From NCBI RefSeq assembly GCF_026659735.1, contig NZ_JANSKK010000014.1, positions 1-64,000 of the forward strand: a DNA stretch of 64,000 nt, read 5' to 3'. This DNA comes from Staphylococcus pettenkoferi. GTDB lineage: Bacteria; Bacillota; Bacilli; Staphylococcales; Staphylococcaceae. The position numbers and the translations under genes are program-made. Shown one piece after another: positions 31,621-45,500 of the stretch. The notes beneath the pieces were generated by a model that ran no database searches, had not been told where the DNA came from, and worked only from the letters and a program-made list of their open reading frames with translations. Each line of letters opens with the position of its first letter. Within the stretch, counting starts at the first letter, position 1.

Positions 31621-31731
31621 TATCAAAAATCCTCCTATAAGGTAATTAGTTTTATGATCAATTTGCAAGTACTACTATAACATCCATATTTGCCTCGTAG
31701 GTTACAGTGAAATAAAAAAAACACGCACTTC

Positions 31732-31748
31732 TTTACAACATAATTACA
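31732..31748 (-). promoter_or_regulatory. WalR box 1 upstream of sceD
   Basis: On the minus strand TGTAAT-TATGT-TGTAAA matches the WalR consensus TGTWAH-N5-TGTWAH exactly. It is in the same direction as sceD, ~112 bp before its start codon and ~60 bp before the likely -10. Confidence 0.8.
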
Positions 31749-31830
31749 TTAAATTCTTTTAAGATTAAAGTTAATTTAACTTAAATTCCTTTCATGACAG
31801 TTCTCATTTCTATAAATTTACGTATTACTA

Positions 31831-31847
31831 TGTAACATTCATGTAAT
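31831..31847 (+). promoter_or_regulatory. WalR box 2 upstream of sceD
   Basis: TGTAAC-ATTCA-TGTAAT on the plus strand is also an exact TGTWAH-N5-TGTWAH match, ~83 bp further upstream of box 1 and in the opposite orientation. Confidence 0.7.
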
Positions 31848-31931
31848 TTGTCTGATATTTCAGCACTAAAATGGCTCTATATTTATGTATATTTGCGGGT
31901 TGTCAAAGGGAAATGCAGCTAAATATTAAAC

Positions 31932-31972
31932 GGCTACTCTCTATTAATGGACAAGGTCAATAGAAAGTAGCC
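31932..31972 (-). terminator. Terminator of ssb
   Basis: GGCTACT...CTATT and AATAG...AGTAGCC form a long interrupted stem ~48 bp after the ssb stop; GTTTAATATTT follows on the minus strand. Confidence 0.6.
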
Positions 31973-32019
31973 ATATGAAAGTATAAATTTAGGAGAAATA
32001 GAAAGTTAGTTTGTGTTCG

Positions 32020-32442
32020 TTAAACAATTTCAATAATTTCGTCTGGATTGATAGTTAAGGGATCTGGATTATCAAATGGATTATATGATTCTATAGTTGA
32101 AGTGTGAGTTTGGACTGTATGATCTGATTTGGGTGATGACATAAATTTAATATATTCGATATTGATTTCGGAAATGAAATGTGTCTGGCCTTCTTTATCG
32201 TATTTGCTTGAGTGTAATTGACCGGTAATGCCTACGAGAGAACCTTGCTTGAGATAGTGTTCAATATTCTCAGCTAGTTTCCCAAAGGCTTTACAGAATA
32301 AAAAGTCAACGATGGGTTGATTGTTCTTATCACGATAATTGCGCTCCACTGCAACAGTGAAAGTCGCCCTCTTCCTCCCTTCCTTATCATAAATTTGAGG
32401 ATGTTTAGTAAGTCGCCCTACTACTGTAATATTGTTTAGCAT
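32020..32442 (-). CDS. ssb: Single-stranded DNA-binding protein, second (SsbB-like)
   Basis: A 140-residue OB-fold SSB: MLNNITVVGRLTKHPQ, FTVAVERNYRD and DFLFCKAFGKLAENIE are the DNA-binding strands. It is shorter than the main replication SSB, and its tail ends DPLTINPDEIIEIV rather than the DDDLPF tip that recruits partner proteins. This matches the accessory SSB next to sceD/ywpF in S. aureus, comparable with Bacillus SsbB of competence. A near-ideal AAAGGAGGTGA lies before the ATG, implying strong translation when transcribed. Confidence 0.9.
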   Translation of the reverse strand: MLNNITVVGRLTKHPQIYDKEGRKRATFTVAVERNYRDKNNQPIVDFLFCKAFGKLAENIEHYLKQGSLVGITGQLHSSKYDKEGQTHFISEINIEYIKFMSSPKSDHTVQTHTSTIESYNPFDNPDPLTINPDEIIEIV

Positions 32443-32634
32443 GTGTCACCTCCTTTGGTAAGCTTATCTTATGCTAAAGCTTAAGAGAGAGTCAAAGTGC
32501 AGTTTTAAAGATAATCTGGCAATTATCCCTAAAGTAATTGACGAAATTTGCGTGTTGCATTAATTTATAAGTTATAATGTATCTATAATGAAAAAAATCG
32601 TAGTATTTAAAATTTTTTAAATGGATGTGAGACG

Positions 32635-33075
32635 ATGAAGACTTTCAAAGCTGTACGGTTTCAAATCGTATCTGAACAAGGCGGTTTAACTGAATTTGAA
32701 CTCGAAGACGGCGTCATTATTAATAAAGAGAATAGAGGAACAGGTTGGTTGCTTGAAATCGTCATCTCTGATGCACATTATGAAGCGATGAAGCAATATC
32801 AAGATGAGGGTCGTCTTCTTGATATCCGTGTAGTTATTACACGTCCATCTAACGACCCTGCACTCTTTGATGCAACAATTCAACGTATAACGAAGCTAGA
32901 CAAGACGATTTCCGTAGTCTTTGAATGTCATATCTATACGTTACGCCAAGTATACGCTGAAAGCTTACTTGAGCAACTCGTAGACGAAGGTCTATCCGGG
33001 GAGGAATTGAAGAAGACCTTTAATCGTATGATGAAATCGAAACCGAAACTTAAGGATGAACGGGCGAATAAGTAA
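32635..33075 (+). CDS. ywpF: YwpF-like family protein
   Basis: A 146-residue protein of the YwpF family (Firmicutes, function unknown). It begins MKTFKAVRFQIVSEQGGLTE and ends in a Lys-rich tail. In Bacillus and staphylococci it sits beside fabZ/ssb, as here. No membrane segment or signal. The ribosome binding site (GGATGTGAG) is weak. It converges with fabZ across a shared terminator. Confidence 0.85.
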   Translation: MKTFKAVRFQIVSEQGGLTEFELEDGVIINKENRGTGWLLEIVISDAHYEAMKQYQDEGRLLDIRVVITRPSNDPALFDATIQRITKLDKTISVVFECHIYTLRQVYAESLLEQLVDEGLSGEELKKTFNRMMKSKPKLKDERANK

Positions 33076-33120
33076 CCGCACAATGATCCTTCCCTTAAAT
33101 AGCCGTTATCTCTATACATT

Positions 33121-33163
33121 GAAAAAGCTCGTAGATGCATTCAACACATCTACGAGCTTTTTC
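33121..33163. terminator. Bidirectional terminator between ywpF and fabZ
   Basis: GAAAAAGCTCGTAGATG and CATCTACGAGCTTTTTC are exact 17-bp complements around CATTCAACA-like loop bases, with A- and T-runs at the ends. Confidence 0.92.
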
Positions 33164-33172
33164 CTATTTCTT

Positions 33173-33616
33173 CTATTGTTGTGGATCTTGCAATGCAAAT
33201 GTGAGTTCACAACTACATGCAAGCTCGCCATCTACTGTTGCTTTAGCTGAGCCTTTACCGATTGGCCCTTTCATTTTAGTAATTTCCACTTCAAGTCTTA
33301 AAGTATCGCCAGGCGTAACTTGACGCTTAAAGCGACATTTGTCAATTCCAGCGAATAAAGCGAGTTTACCTTTATTTGCTTCGTTATTTAAAAGTGCGAC
33401 TGCACCCGTTTGAGCTAATGCCTCTGTAATTAAGACGCCAGGCATAACCGCATATTCAGGGAAATGACCTTGGAAGAAAGGCTCATTACCTGAAACTTGT
33501 TTAATGCTCACACAGCGTTGACCTGCTTCGTACTCAACTACACGATCGATGAGTAGAAACGGTTGTCTATGTGGGATAATGTCTTTAATTTGGTTGTAAT
33601 CGAATATTGTTTCCAT
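33173..33616 (-). CDS. fabZ: (3R)-hydroxyacyl-ACP dehydratase FabZ
   Basis: A 147-residue hot-dog-fold dehydratase of type II fatty acid synthesis. The active-site His is in [17 protein letters not shown], with the catalytic Glu at the end of that stretch; the N-terminus contains [18 protein letters not shown] lies before the ATG. It follows murA by 48 bp, as in S. aureus, so the two are probably co-transcribed. Confidence 0.97.
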   Translation of the reverse strand: METIFDYNQIKDIIPHRQPFLLIDRVVEYEAGQRCVSIKQVSGNEPFFQGHFPEYAVMPGVLITEALAQTGAVALLNNEANKGKLALFAGIDKCRFKRQVTPGDTLRLEVEITKMKGPIGKGSAKATVDGELACSCELTFALQDPQQ

Positions 33617-33664
33617 AAATCTGCCTCCAATTTTAACTCAATCCATTTTACCTAGAACTGTCAT

Positions 33665-34930
33665 TTAATCATTCACACGTTGAATATCCGCGCCTAATGA
33701 TTTCAACTTACCATGTAAATCGACATAGCCACGGTCAAGATGTTTCAACTCAGTCACTTGCGTTGTTCCATCCGCAACGAGACCTGCGAGAATCAGTGCT
33801 GCTGCAGCTCTTAAATCTGTCGCTTTTACCGTCGCACCTTGTAAATGACTCTTGCCTTCAAGCTTAGCACTACGCCCTTCTACAGAGATATTAGCGTTCA
33901 TACGCTTGAATTCACCTACGTGCATGAAACGGTTCTCAAAGACAGTTTCTGTAATTACTTTATGACCTTCTGCAGTTAAAAGCAAGGCCATCATTTGCGA
34001 TTGCATATCTGTAGGGAATCCTGGATGTGGAAGTGTCTTGATATCCACTGGCTTAAGTTCGCCTTCAGCAGATACACGAATCGCATCATCTTGATAATCA
34101 AGATTCACGCCCATTTCTTCAAGCTTGTAAACAAGACTCGTCATATGTTCTTTAATCGCACCTTTGACGAGAATATCACCACGTGTAATCGCACCAGCAA
34201 TGAGTAACGTACCTGCTTCGATACGGTCTGGGATAATCGCGTGTTCTACGCCATGTAACGCTTCAACACCATTAATTGTAATGGTATCCGTACCGGCGCC
34301 GACAACATTGCCGCCCATTTCGTTGATGTAATTCGCTAAATCCACAATTTCAGGTTCGCGTGCTACGTTCTCAATCACAGTCTTACCTTGTGCTAATGAC
34401 GCAGCCATCACGATGTTCTGAGTTGCACCAACACTAGGGAAGTCTAAGTGAATTGTCGTACCTTTCAAGCCATCTTTGGCATTCGCGTAGATAAATCCAC
34501 CATCCATGTGAATGTCGGCACCGAGTTCTTCAAATCCTTTGATATGTTGTTCAATTGGGCGAGAACCAATCGCACAGCCTCCCGGAAGTGCTACTTTCGC
34601 ATGTCCAAGGCGTGCCAATAATGGTCCCATCACGAGTATGCTTGCACGCATTTTACTTACATATTCGTAGGGTGCTTCTTCGTTAAGTGTCTTCGTCGCA
34701 TCCACTGTGACGCTTTCGCTGTCCTTGTCATAAGTAACTTCAGCGTTCAACGTTGAAATTACGTTGTTAATTGTTTCAACATCGCTGAGCGCGGGTACAT
34801 TTCGCAAGATACTTTGTCCTTTACTAGCGAGAAGCGAAGCCGTTAACACAGGTAATACTGCGTTCTTTGCGCCAGAAACTTGCACCTCTCCTCTCAACGT
34901 GTTGCCACCATTAATTACTATCTTATCCAT
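33665..34930 (-). CDS. murA: UDP-GlcNAc 1-carboxyvinyltransferase MurA
   Basis: A 421-residue enolpyruvyl transferase for the first committed step of peptidoglycan synthesis. The fosfomycin-target cysteine is in [11 protein letters not shown] (Cys119). The ATG at 34930 has GGAGG 7 nt upstream and matches the family start MDKIVINGG; the longer frame to 35005 is not needed. A second paralogue, murZ, is at 56.4-57.7 kb, the usual low-GC Gram-positive pair. Confidence 0.97.
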   Translation of the reverse strand: MDKIVINGGNTLRGEVQVSGAKNAVLPVLTASLLASKGQSILRNVPALSDVETINNVISTLNAEVTYDKDSESVTVDATKTLNEEAPYEYVSKMRASILVMGPLLARLGHAKVALPGGCAIGSRPIEQHIKGFEELGADIHMDGGFIYANAKDGLKGTTIHLDFPSVGATQNIVMAASLAQGKTVIENVAREPEIVDLANYINEMGGNVVGAGTDTITINGVEALHGVEHAIIPDRIEAGTLLIAGAITRGDILVKGAIKEHMTSLVYKLEEMGVNLDYQDDAIRVSAEGELKPVDIKTLPHPGFPTDMQSQMMALLLTAEGHKVITETVFENRFMHVGEFKRMNANISVEGRSAKLEGKSHLQGATVKATDLRAAAALILAGLVADGTTQVTELKHLDRGYVDLHGKLKSLGADIQRVND

Positions 34931-35048
34931 CTTAAATCCTCCACTTAATTCCGATTCCACTGGGATAGTTGAAGTCATCGTTACGATGCTTCCTCTCCCC
35001 CTCATTTCTATCCGATAAAGATTTATTTGATTTACTTTCTTTAACTGA

Positions 35049-35116
35049 GATGACGTCAGCTGAACTCTGTATTTCGTTAAGTTCAGAAATCGTTCACAAG
35101 GGTTAACGACGTCATC
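35049..35116. repeat. Nested inverted repeats upstream of murA
   Basis: Outer arms GATGACGTC (35049-35057) and GACGTCATC (35108-35116); an inner hairpin CTGAACT (35060-35066) / AGTTCAG (35080-35086). A third short arm (CGTT...AACG) would make a three-way junction. It lies ~120 bp before the murA start, after ywzB on the same strand. There is no T-run after the outer stem. Confidence 0.5.
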
Positions 35117-35258
35117 GCGTCATTGTATTGCATACCCTTTCTCAATGATTTATAACGTTGATGCCCTAGCCTTTCATTTTTAAGGTGGAATGTTCTCCTT
35201 ATAGTAAAATTAAGAAACAGTTACAGTACAACAATAAAGTTGTTAACGTCTCATAGCA

Positions 35259-35492
35259 TCAATTCAATAAATATTTAATTTGCGTTGAATATTGAAGTAA
35301 GTCGACGATAAAATTACTTACTGCAGTACCCAATAATATCGCGAGAAATATCATGACGACCTGTACTTGGAGTGGATAGCCTTTTTTAAAAATCTGATCC
35401 AACCGCAATGAATGAATCGCCCAATAAGCTACACAAATACAGACTACATGCAGTAGAATATGTATTATCGCGAATTGACTCAAAAAATTCAT
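35259..35492 (-). CDS. DUF1146 / YwzB membrane protein
   Basis: A 77-residue protein with two transmembrane segments (about 8-28 and 45-65), typical of DUF1146 (YwzB). It normally lies between the atp operon and murA in Firmicutes, as here. Function unknown. Preceded by AAGGAG. It may share a transcript with murA, although structured repeats lie between. Confidence 0.82.
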   Translation of the reverse strand: MNFLSQFAIIHILLHVVCICVAYWAIHSLRLDQIFKKGYPLQVQVVMIFLAILLGTAVSNFIVDLLQYSTQIKYLLN

Positions 35493-35628
35493 TTTTCAAG
35501 CTCCTTACTCTATTCGTTATCTATAATTGTACATGAAAGTGCGTTGAAATGATACTTTCTAAGTTGATGGTCAGTAACCATTTATGAAAACCTTACAGAG
35601 CTACTTATAACGATACTTACATAAAGAA

Positions 35629-35658
35629 ACTACCGAACAGATAAGTTTGCTCGGTAGT
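35629..35658 (-). terminator. Terminator of the CMD-family gene
   Basis: ACTACCGA (35629-35636) and TCGGTAGT (35651-35658) are exact complements, followed on the minus strand by TTTCTTTA. It lies 22 bp after the stop at 35680. Confidence 0.7.
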
Positions 35659-35679
35659 AAAGAGATTCATTTCCAAATT

Positions 35680-36114
35680 TTACGCTTTATTGCCCATCGA
35701 AATAGAGATTCTGTTCCAAGTGTTGATTTGACCGATAATAAAGATTAAATCTGTATACTCTTCTTCGCTGTAATATGCTCTTACTTTGTCATAAAGAGTG
35801 TCAGGCACTTTGCGCTCAGAAATTAAGGTTACAGATTCAGCTAGTTCTAACGCAGCTTTTTCCTTATCATTATAAATATCTGTATCATCCCAAGCGTTGA
35901 GTAGATAAATGCGTTTTTCATCTATACCTATTTTACGCGTATCATCAGTATGCATATTCAAGCAGAACGCACAGCCGTTAATTTGTGACACCCTAATTTT
36001 AATTAATTCTTGTAATTCTTTATCGATAGTGTTGTTTGCTAGTAATTTTTCCATTTCAAACATGACTTTTATGTTATCAGGTCTCACTTTTTCGTAATTG
36101 ATTCTGTTAGACAT
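35680..36114 (-). CDS. Carboxymuconolactone decarboxylase/AhpD-family protein
   Basis: A 144-residue all-helical CMD-family protein. The motif NGCAFCLNMHTDD holds the CxxC and the downstream His of AhpD-like peroxidase/reductase proteins, so a thiol redox role is likely. AAAGGAG is upstream of the ATG. It is divergent from the DUF488 gene, with ~185 bp between. I do not recall it at this place in S. aureus, so it may be an accessory insertion between ywzB and atpC. Confidence 0.85.
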   Translation of the reverse strand: MSNRINYEKVRPDNIKVMFEMEKLLANNTIDKELQELIKIRVSQINGCAFCLNMHTDDTRKIGIDEKRIYLLNAWDDTDIYNDKEKAALELAESVTLISERKVPDTLYDKVRAYYSEEEYTDLIFIIGQINTWNRISISMGNKA

Positions 36115-36298
36115 TATAAAGACTCCTTTAATTCTATTTTTCTCTACTTAAATTATTAATCTGAATATGTATTTTCACAATACTTTTGCTTATAAAGATA
36201 ATTTAATTATAGCCATTTTACAATTAGGGATTGCAGTCGTTAGCTTAAGAGCGTTTAAACCTGGCGTTTCAGGTAATAATGATTGTGAGGTGATAAAT

Positions 36299-36658
36299 AT
36301 GGCAGTTAAAATTGCACGTATCTATGATGCTAAAGAGGAGAAAGGCGTACGTGTGCTCACAGATCGCGTCTGGCCTCGAGGTGTATCGAAAGAAGATGCT
36401 AATTTAGATCATTGGCTTAAAGAAGTGGCACCAACGAGTGATTTGAGAAAATGGTTTAACCACGATCCACAATTATTTGGTGCTTTTAAAGAAAAATATG
36501 AGAAAGAGCTCAGAGAAAACGATGATCAGAAAGAAGCATTTGAAGAATTGAAACAAATTGTTAAAGAAAGTAAACAAGACGTCTTACTTCTCTTCGCTGC
36601 GAAAGACACTGAACATAACCAAGCCGTAATCCTAAAAGATTTACTAGAAAATCAATAA
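36299..36658 (+). CDS. DUF488 family protein
   Basis: A 119-residue DUF488 protein. The family signature RVLTDRVWPRGVSKEDANLD and WLKEVAPTSDLRKWF are clear. Function unknown; a nucleic-acid or metal role has been suggested only loosely. The ATG at 36299 follows GAGGTG by 6 nt; the ORF opens 44 codons earlier but the intervening part has no ribosome binding site. Convergent with atpC. Confidence 0.85.
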   Translation: MAVKIARIYDAKEEKGVRVLTDRVWPRGVSKEDANLDHWLKEVAPTSDLRKWFNHDPQLFGAFKEKYEKELRENDDQKEAFEELKQIVKESKQDVLLLFAAKDTEHNQAVILKDLLENQ

Positions 36659-36698
36659 TCCTTACGTATTGGTTCACAACTCAATAACAAGAAACCAA

Positions 36699-36731
36699 AA
36701 AAAGAAGTTCCCATAACAGGAACTTCTTTTT
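36699..36731. terminator. Bidirectional terminator between DUF488 gene and atpC
   Basis: AAAAGAAGTTCC (36700-36711) and GGAACTTCTTTT (36719-36730) flank CATAACA, with A- and T-runs outside. It ends the atp operon on the minus strand only 6 bp after atpC. Confidence 0.9.
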
Positions 36732-36736
36732 CTATA

Positions 36737-37144
36737 TTATTGCATGTTAGCGACACGAATTCTATTGTTCGCACGTTTCAAAGCACGTTTCGCTCTATAG
36801 ATGTCGCTGTTATCATCTTCACTACTCAAATGAGATTCTGCTCTAGATTTTGCTAATTCAGCTCTAGCTACATCTATTTCAGTAGCAGGCTCTGCAGTTT
36901 GAACGATTATAGACAATTTGTGTTGTCTAATTTCAACAAAGCCTTCACTTACTGCAATGTATTCTGAACCATTCGCAAAGTTTACTTTGACGTGGCCAAT
37001 ATTAAGTGCTGCAACTGTAGGTATATGTCCATGCATAACACCCATTTCACCAGCTGTTGTCTTTAAGACAGCAAGTTCAACATCTTCGCGTTCATAAACA
37101 GAACCATTAGGAGTGACTATGTTTAGGCTTAATGCTTTCATCAT
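36737..37144 (-). CDS. atpC: F1Fo ATP synthase epsilon subunit
   Basis: A 134-135 residue epsilon subunit: an N-terminal beta-sandwich (LNIVTPNGSVYE, GEMGVMHGHIPTVAAL) and a C-terminal helical hairpin (AELAKSRAES to RALKRANNRIRVANMQ). It couples rotor rotation and inhibits hydrolysis. The two ATGs at 37144 and 37141 are both possible. Last gene of the operon. Confidence 0.96.
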   Translation of the reverse strand: MMKALSLNIVTPNGSVYEREDVELAVLKTTAGEMGVMHGHIPTVAALNIGHVKVNFANGSEYIAVSEGFVEIRQHKLSIIVQTAEPATEIDVARAELAKSRAESHLSSEDDNSDIYRAKRALKRANNRIRVANMQ

Positions 37145-37161
37145 CCATACCTCCTAATATA

Positions 37162-38577
<1,416 letters not shown>

Positions 38578-38595
38578 TTATTCCTCCTTTAATTA

Positions 38596-39477
<882 letters not shown>

Positions 39478-39493
39478 TCATTCACAAAGTTAA

Positions 39494-41002
<1,509 letters not shown>

Positions 41003-41025
41003 CTATGTCACTCCTTCTTCGTTTA

Positions 41026-41565
41026 TTAATTCACTCTAGTAAATTGCTTTTCTAGCTTTCTTAGATCATTCTGTACACTTGCATCCATCACTTTAGTATT
41101 TACTTTCGCTCTAATACCACCGATAAGAGAAGGATTAACATGATTAGTCACAATGAGATGATCTAAATTAGTTTGTTTTTTAATCACTTCAGAAAGACGT
41201 TCTATCTCTTCTTCTGATAGCTGATATACAGACTCGATCTCTGCGAAGTCTTGGTTGTGATGCTCATTGTAAAGTGCTTGGAACACTTTGAATACGTCTG
41301 CTACATAGCTAAGATGACGATTGTCAGCTAGTATGTAGAGCATATTCTCAATATAGTCGTTCACATCTTTGAATACATTTGTGACGAATCTACGTCTTTG
41401 ATGCACATCTTTAGCAGGATCTTCGTCTAAATCTCTCAAAGCGTCGACATAAGATTCGACAGCTTGATCAATCGTAGCGAATTCTTCATAAATTGCTTCA
41501 AGCATATCTTTATCAAGGGCGACATCATAAAGGGCTTTGGCATATTTCTTTGCTACTTGTGCCAT
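41026..41565 (-). CDS. atpH: F1Fo ATP synthase delta subunit
   Basis: A 179-residue delta subunit: N-terminal helical domain (AQVAKKYAKALYDVALDK) binding the alpha N-termini and a C-terminal domain (NPSLIGGIRAKV) that meets the b stalk. Its start shares a base with the atpF stop, so translation is coupled. Confidence 0.97.
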   Translation of the reverse strand: MAQVAKKYAKALYDVALDKDMLEAIYEEFATIDQAVESYVDALRDLDEDPAKDVHQRRRFVTNVFKDVNDYIENMLYILADNRHLSYVADVFKVFQALYNEHHNQDFAEIESVYQLSEEEIERLSEVIKKQTNLDHLIVTNHVNPSLIGGIRAKVNTKVMDASVQNDLRKLEKQFTRVN

Positions 41566-42086
41566 TATTTATCCCCTGCCTCTTTGATATACTTTTCAAC
41601 TAAAGCTTTCTGATCTTGTTCAGAAATTTCTTTTTGAAGAACTTTAGACGCAATCAGAACTGAAAGCTCTGATACTTGATTATTAATATCTGCTAAAGCA
41701 CGCTCTTTTTCACTATTGATTTCATTTTGTGCTGTTTCAATCATACCGTTTGCACGCACGTTCGCTTCATGAATAATTTCTTCATGTTGTTGACGTGCTT
41801 GGACTTTAGCGTCCTCAATAATACGATGTACTTCTTCTTGAGTTTCTTTAAGCGTTTGTTGGTTTCTTTCTTCTAACTCTTGTGCGCGAGCTTTTGCTTG
41901 TTCTGCATCGTCGATATCTTTGTTGATATCACGTTCACGTTGATCCATTACATCTTTTAATGGTCCCCAAGCAAATTTCTTCAGTAAGGCAAGTAAGATT
42001 GCGAACGTAATTAACGTTACAATAATAGTACCCCACTGAGGGACGTGCGCCGCACCGAGTACGAAACTGTTTGTAGTCGCAGTCAC
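41565..42086 (-). CDS. atpF: F1Fo ATP synthase b subunit
   Basis: A 173-residue stator protein: one N-terminal transmembrane helix (about 18-38) and a long charged coiled coil rich in Glu, Gln and Lys. It joins Fo to F1 through delta. Same length as the S. aureus protein. AGGAG upstream. Confidence 0.97.
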   Translation of the reverse strand: MTATTNSFVLGAAHVPQWGTIIVTLITFAILLALLKKFAWGPLKDVMDQRERDINKDIDDAEQAKARAQELEERNQQTLKETQEEVHRIIEDAKVQARQQHEEIIHEANVRANGMIETAQNEINSEKERALADINNQVSELSVLIASKVLQKEISEQDQKALVEKYIKEAGDK

Positions 42087-42181
42087 TTCCTCAGTACACT
42101 CCTTTCATTCATAATAGCGTAATGCTTGTAAACAAAAATGAATGGCGAAAGTCGGCTGACTTCGCCTTTAATTGACTGTAA

Positions 42182-42412
<231 letters not shown>

Positions 42413-42437
42413 TTATAAATAAGTAATAAGTTAAATA

Positions 42438-43540
<1,103 letters not shown>

Positions 43541-43602
43541 TTTATGAGCCTCATTTCTCTCGAAAAGTCCGCATTGAAAACCGTTCCACTCACATAGTTT
43601 TA

Positions 43603-43631
43603 ATAATAATATAGGGGGAAATATGTGTCAA
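43603..43631 (-). promoter_or_regulatory. Promoter of the atp operon
   Basis: On the minus strand TTGACA (43631-43626), 17-nt spacer, TATTAT (43608-43603), ~60 bp before atpI. A consensus -35 with ideal spacing fits a highly expressed operon and separates it from wecB upstream. Confidence 0.78.
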
Positions 43632-43700
43632 TTCCATTAGAATTTTTCTCTTAAAAACACCTAAAAAATTCATGATTTTGTCACATTTCCCGCCATATTA

Positions 43701-44831
43701 TTAACGAAATGGTTCCGGTTTCGTCTTTGATAAGCCTAAATAATACTTAATATGTCCTACTATTCTTTCCGAAGCATGACCATCGCCATATGGATTGGTT
43801 GCCTCGCTCATAGCACGATATACAGCTTCGTTAGTAAGTAATTCATGTGTTGCTTCATAGATATTCTCAGTTTCAGTTCCTACTACTTTTAAAGTACCTG
43901 CTTCAACACCTTCAGGACGCTCAGTAGCATCTCTCAAGACGAGAACAGGCTTCCCTAGTGAAGGTGCCTCTTCTTGCACACCGCCTGAGTCAGTAAGAAT
44001 AAGATGTGCTTGTTGCGCAAAGTTGTGAAAGTCAACAACCTCTAAAGGTTCAATTAATTCTATTCGATCATGGTGACCTAAATATTTGTCTGCCAACTCA
44101 CGCACTTTTGGATTTTTATGCACAGGATAGACGACAGTTACATCAGAATGATCATCAACGATGTTTTTAACTGCCTGAAAGATATTGCGCATAGGTTCAC
44201 CGATATTCTCACGTCGATGAGCAGTTAATAAGATGACGCGTTGATCAGGATGTCGATTCATCACTGTAGATTCATAGTCATCACGTACTGTATAAGCCAT
44301 CGCATCAATAGCTGTGTTACCTGTGATAACGATAGACGATTCAGGCTTGCGCTCTGCTCGAAGATTCTCTGCTGCTGTTAACGTAGGAGCAAAGTTCAAG
44401 TCTGCCATCACGCCAACCATCTGTCTATTCATCTCTTCTGGAAACGGAGCATATTTATCCCACGTTCTTAAGCCCGCTTCTACATGACCAATAGAAACCT
44501 GATTATATAAAGCTGCGAGACTGCCTGCAAAGGTCGACATCGTATCGCCATGTACGAGTATCATATCTGGTCTCACTTCTTTAATGACATCATCAAGTTG
44601 CGTCAAGATACGTGAGGTCACTTCAGTAAGTGACTGCCCTTGTTTCATGATGTTCAGATCGTAATCCGGTTCAATATGAAAGCTGTGCAATACAGAATCT
44701 AACATTTCACGATGTTGCGCAGTTACGACAACTATGGGCTCAAGCATTTCCTCTTTCTTTAAAGCTTGAATCAGAGGTGCCATCTTTATAGCCTCTGGTC
44801 TTGTGCCAAACACCGTCATTATCTTCTTCAT
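43701..44831 (-). CDS. mnaA: UDP-N-acetylglucosamine 2-epimerase
   Basis: A 376-residue WecB/MnaA epimerase (UDP-GlcNAc to UDP-ManNAc) that feeds wall teichoic acid linkage-unit synthesis. Motifs GTRPEAIKMAPLI, HGDTMSTFAG, HVEAGLRTWDKYAPFPEE, LTAHRRENIG and TDSGGVQEEAPSLGKPVL are intact. ATG 44831 is 8 nt from AGGAG; an in-frame GTG at 44840 is too close to the ribosome binding site. S. aureus has two such epimerases, and this is the one beside upp. Confidence 0.95.
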   Translation of the reverse strand: MKKIMTVFGTRPEAIKMAPLIQALKKEEMLEPIVVVTAQHREMLDSVLHSFHIEPDYDLNIMKQGQSLTEVTSRILTQLDDVIKEVRPDMILVHGDTMSTFAGSLAALYNQVSIGHVEAGLRTWDKYAPFPEEMNRQMVGVMADLNFAPTLTAAENLRAERKPESSIVITGNTAIDAMAYTVRDDYESTVMNRHPDQRVILLTAHRRENIGEPMRNIFQAVKNIVDDHSDVTVVYPVHKNPKVRELADKYLGHHDRIELIEPLEVVDFHNFAQQAHLILTDSGGVQEEAPSLGKPVLVLRDATERPEGVEAGTLKVVGTETENIYEATHELLTNEAVYRAMSEATNPYGDGHASERIVGHIKYYLGLSKTKPEPFR

Positions 44832-44852
44832 CGACGCCACTCCTAAGCTTGA

Positions 44853-45482
44853 CTATTTCGTACCGAATAATCGGTCACCGGCATCACCAAGACCCGGAAT
44901 AATGTACGCATTCTCATCTAATTTCTCGTCTAACGCTGCGATGTAGATGTCAACATCTTCGTGTGCCTCTTTCAATTTCTCTACACCCTCAGGCGCAGCA
45001 ATGAGACACATAAAGCGAATATGTTTCGCCCCTCTTTTCTTCAATGAATGAATCGCTTCAATTGCTGAAGCTCCAGTAGCTAACATAGGGTCAATAACAA
45101 TAATTTCACGATCTTCAATATCTAGTGGGAGTTTCACAAAGTATTCCACTGCTTCCAACGTTTCAGGATCGCGATATAAACCTACATGTCCTACTTTAGC
45201 TGCAGGCACTAAGTTGAGGATCCCTTGCGTCATGCCAAGACCTGCTCTCAATATAGGGATAAACGCAAGTTTCTTACCTGATAGACGTTTCGCAGTAGTT
45301 CGTGTCACTGGTGTATCGATTTCAACATCTTGTAACTCGAGGTTACGTGTTACTTCGTATGCCATAAGCATACCTACTTCGTCTACAAGCTCTCTAAATC
45401 CTTTCGTACCAGTGTTCACATCTCGAATATAACTTAATTTATGTTGAATCAACGGATGATCAAATACATGTACTTTCCCCAT
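44853..45482 (-). CDS. upp: Uracil phosphoribosyltransferase
   Basis: A 209-residue salvage enzyme: uracil + PRPP to UMP. The PRPP loop is [16 protein letters not shown] and the C-terminal uracil-binding motif [12 protein letters not shown] is complete. It lies 18 bp after glyA, in the glyA-upp order of Firmicutes. Confidence 0.98.
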   Translation of the reverse strand: MGKVHVFDHPLIQHKLSYIRDVNTGTKGFRELVDEVGMLMAYEVTRNLELQDVEIDTPVTRTTAKRLSGKKLAFIPILRAGLGMTQGILNLVPAAKVGHVGLYRDPETLEAVEYFVKLPLDIEDREIIVIDPMLATGASAIEAIHSLKKRGAKHIRFMCLIAAPEGVEKLKEAHEDVDIYIAALDEKLDENAYIIPGLGDAGDRLFGTK

Positions 45483-45500
45483 GGTTATGTTCCTCCAATA

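Larger units (their letters stand above)
31621..32019. other. sceD upstream region
   Basis: About 400 bp shared by the sceD promoter and the 3' end of ssb. It contains two WalR boxes, a likely -10 TATAGT (near 31675), and the ssb terminator hairpin. No ORF of note. Confidence 0.6.
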
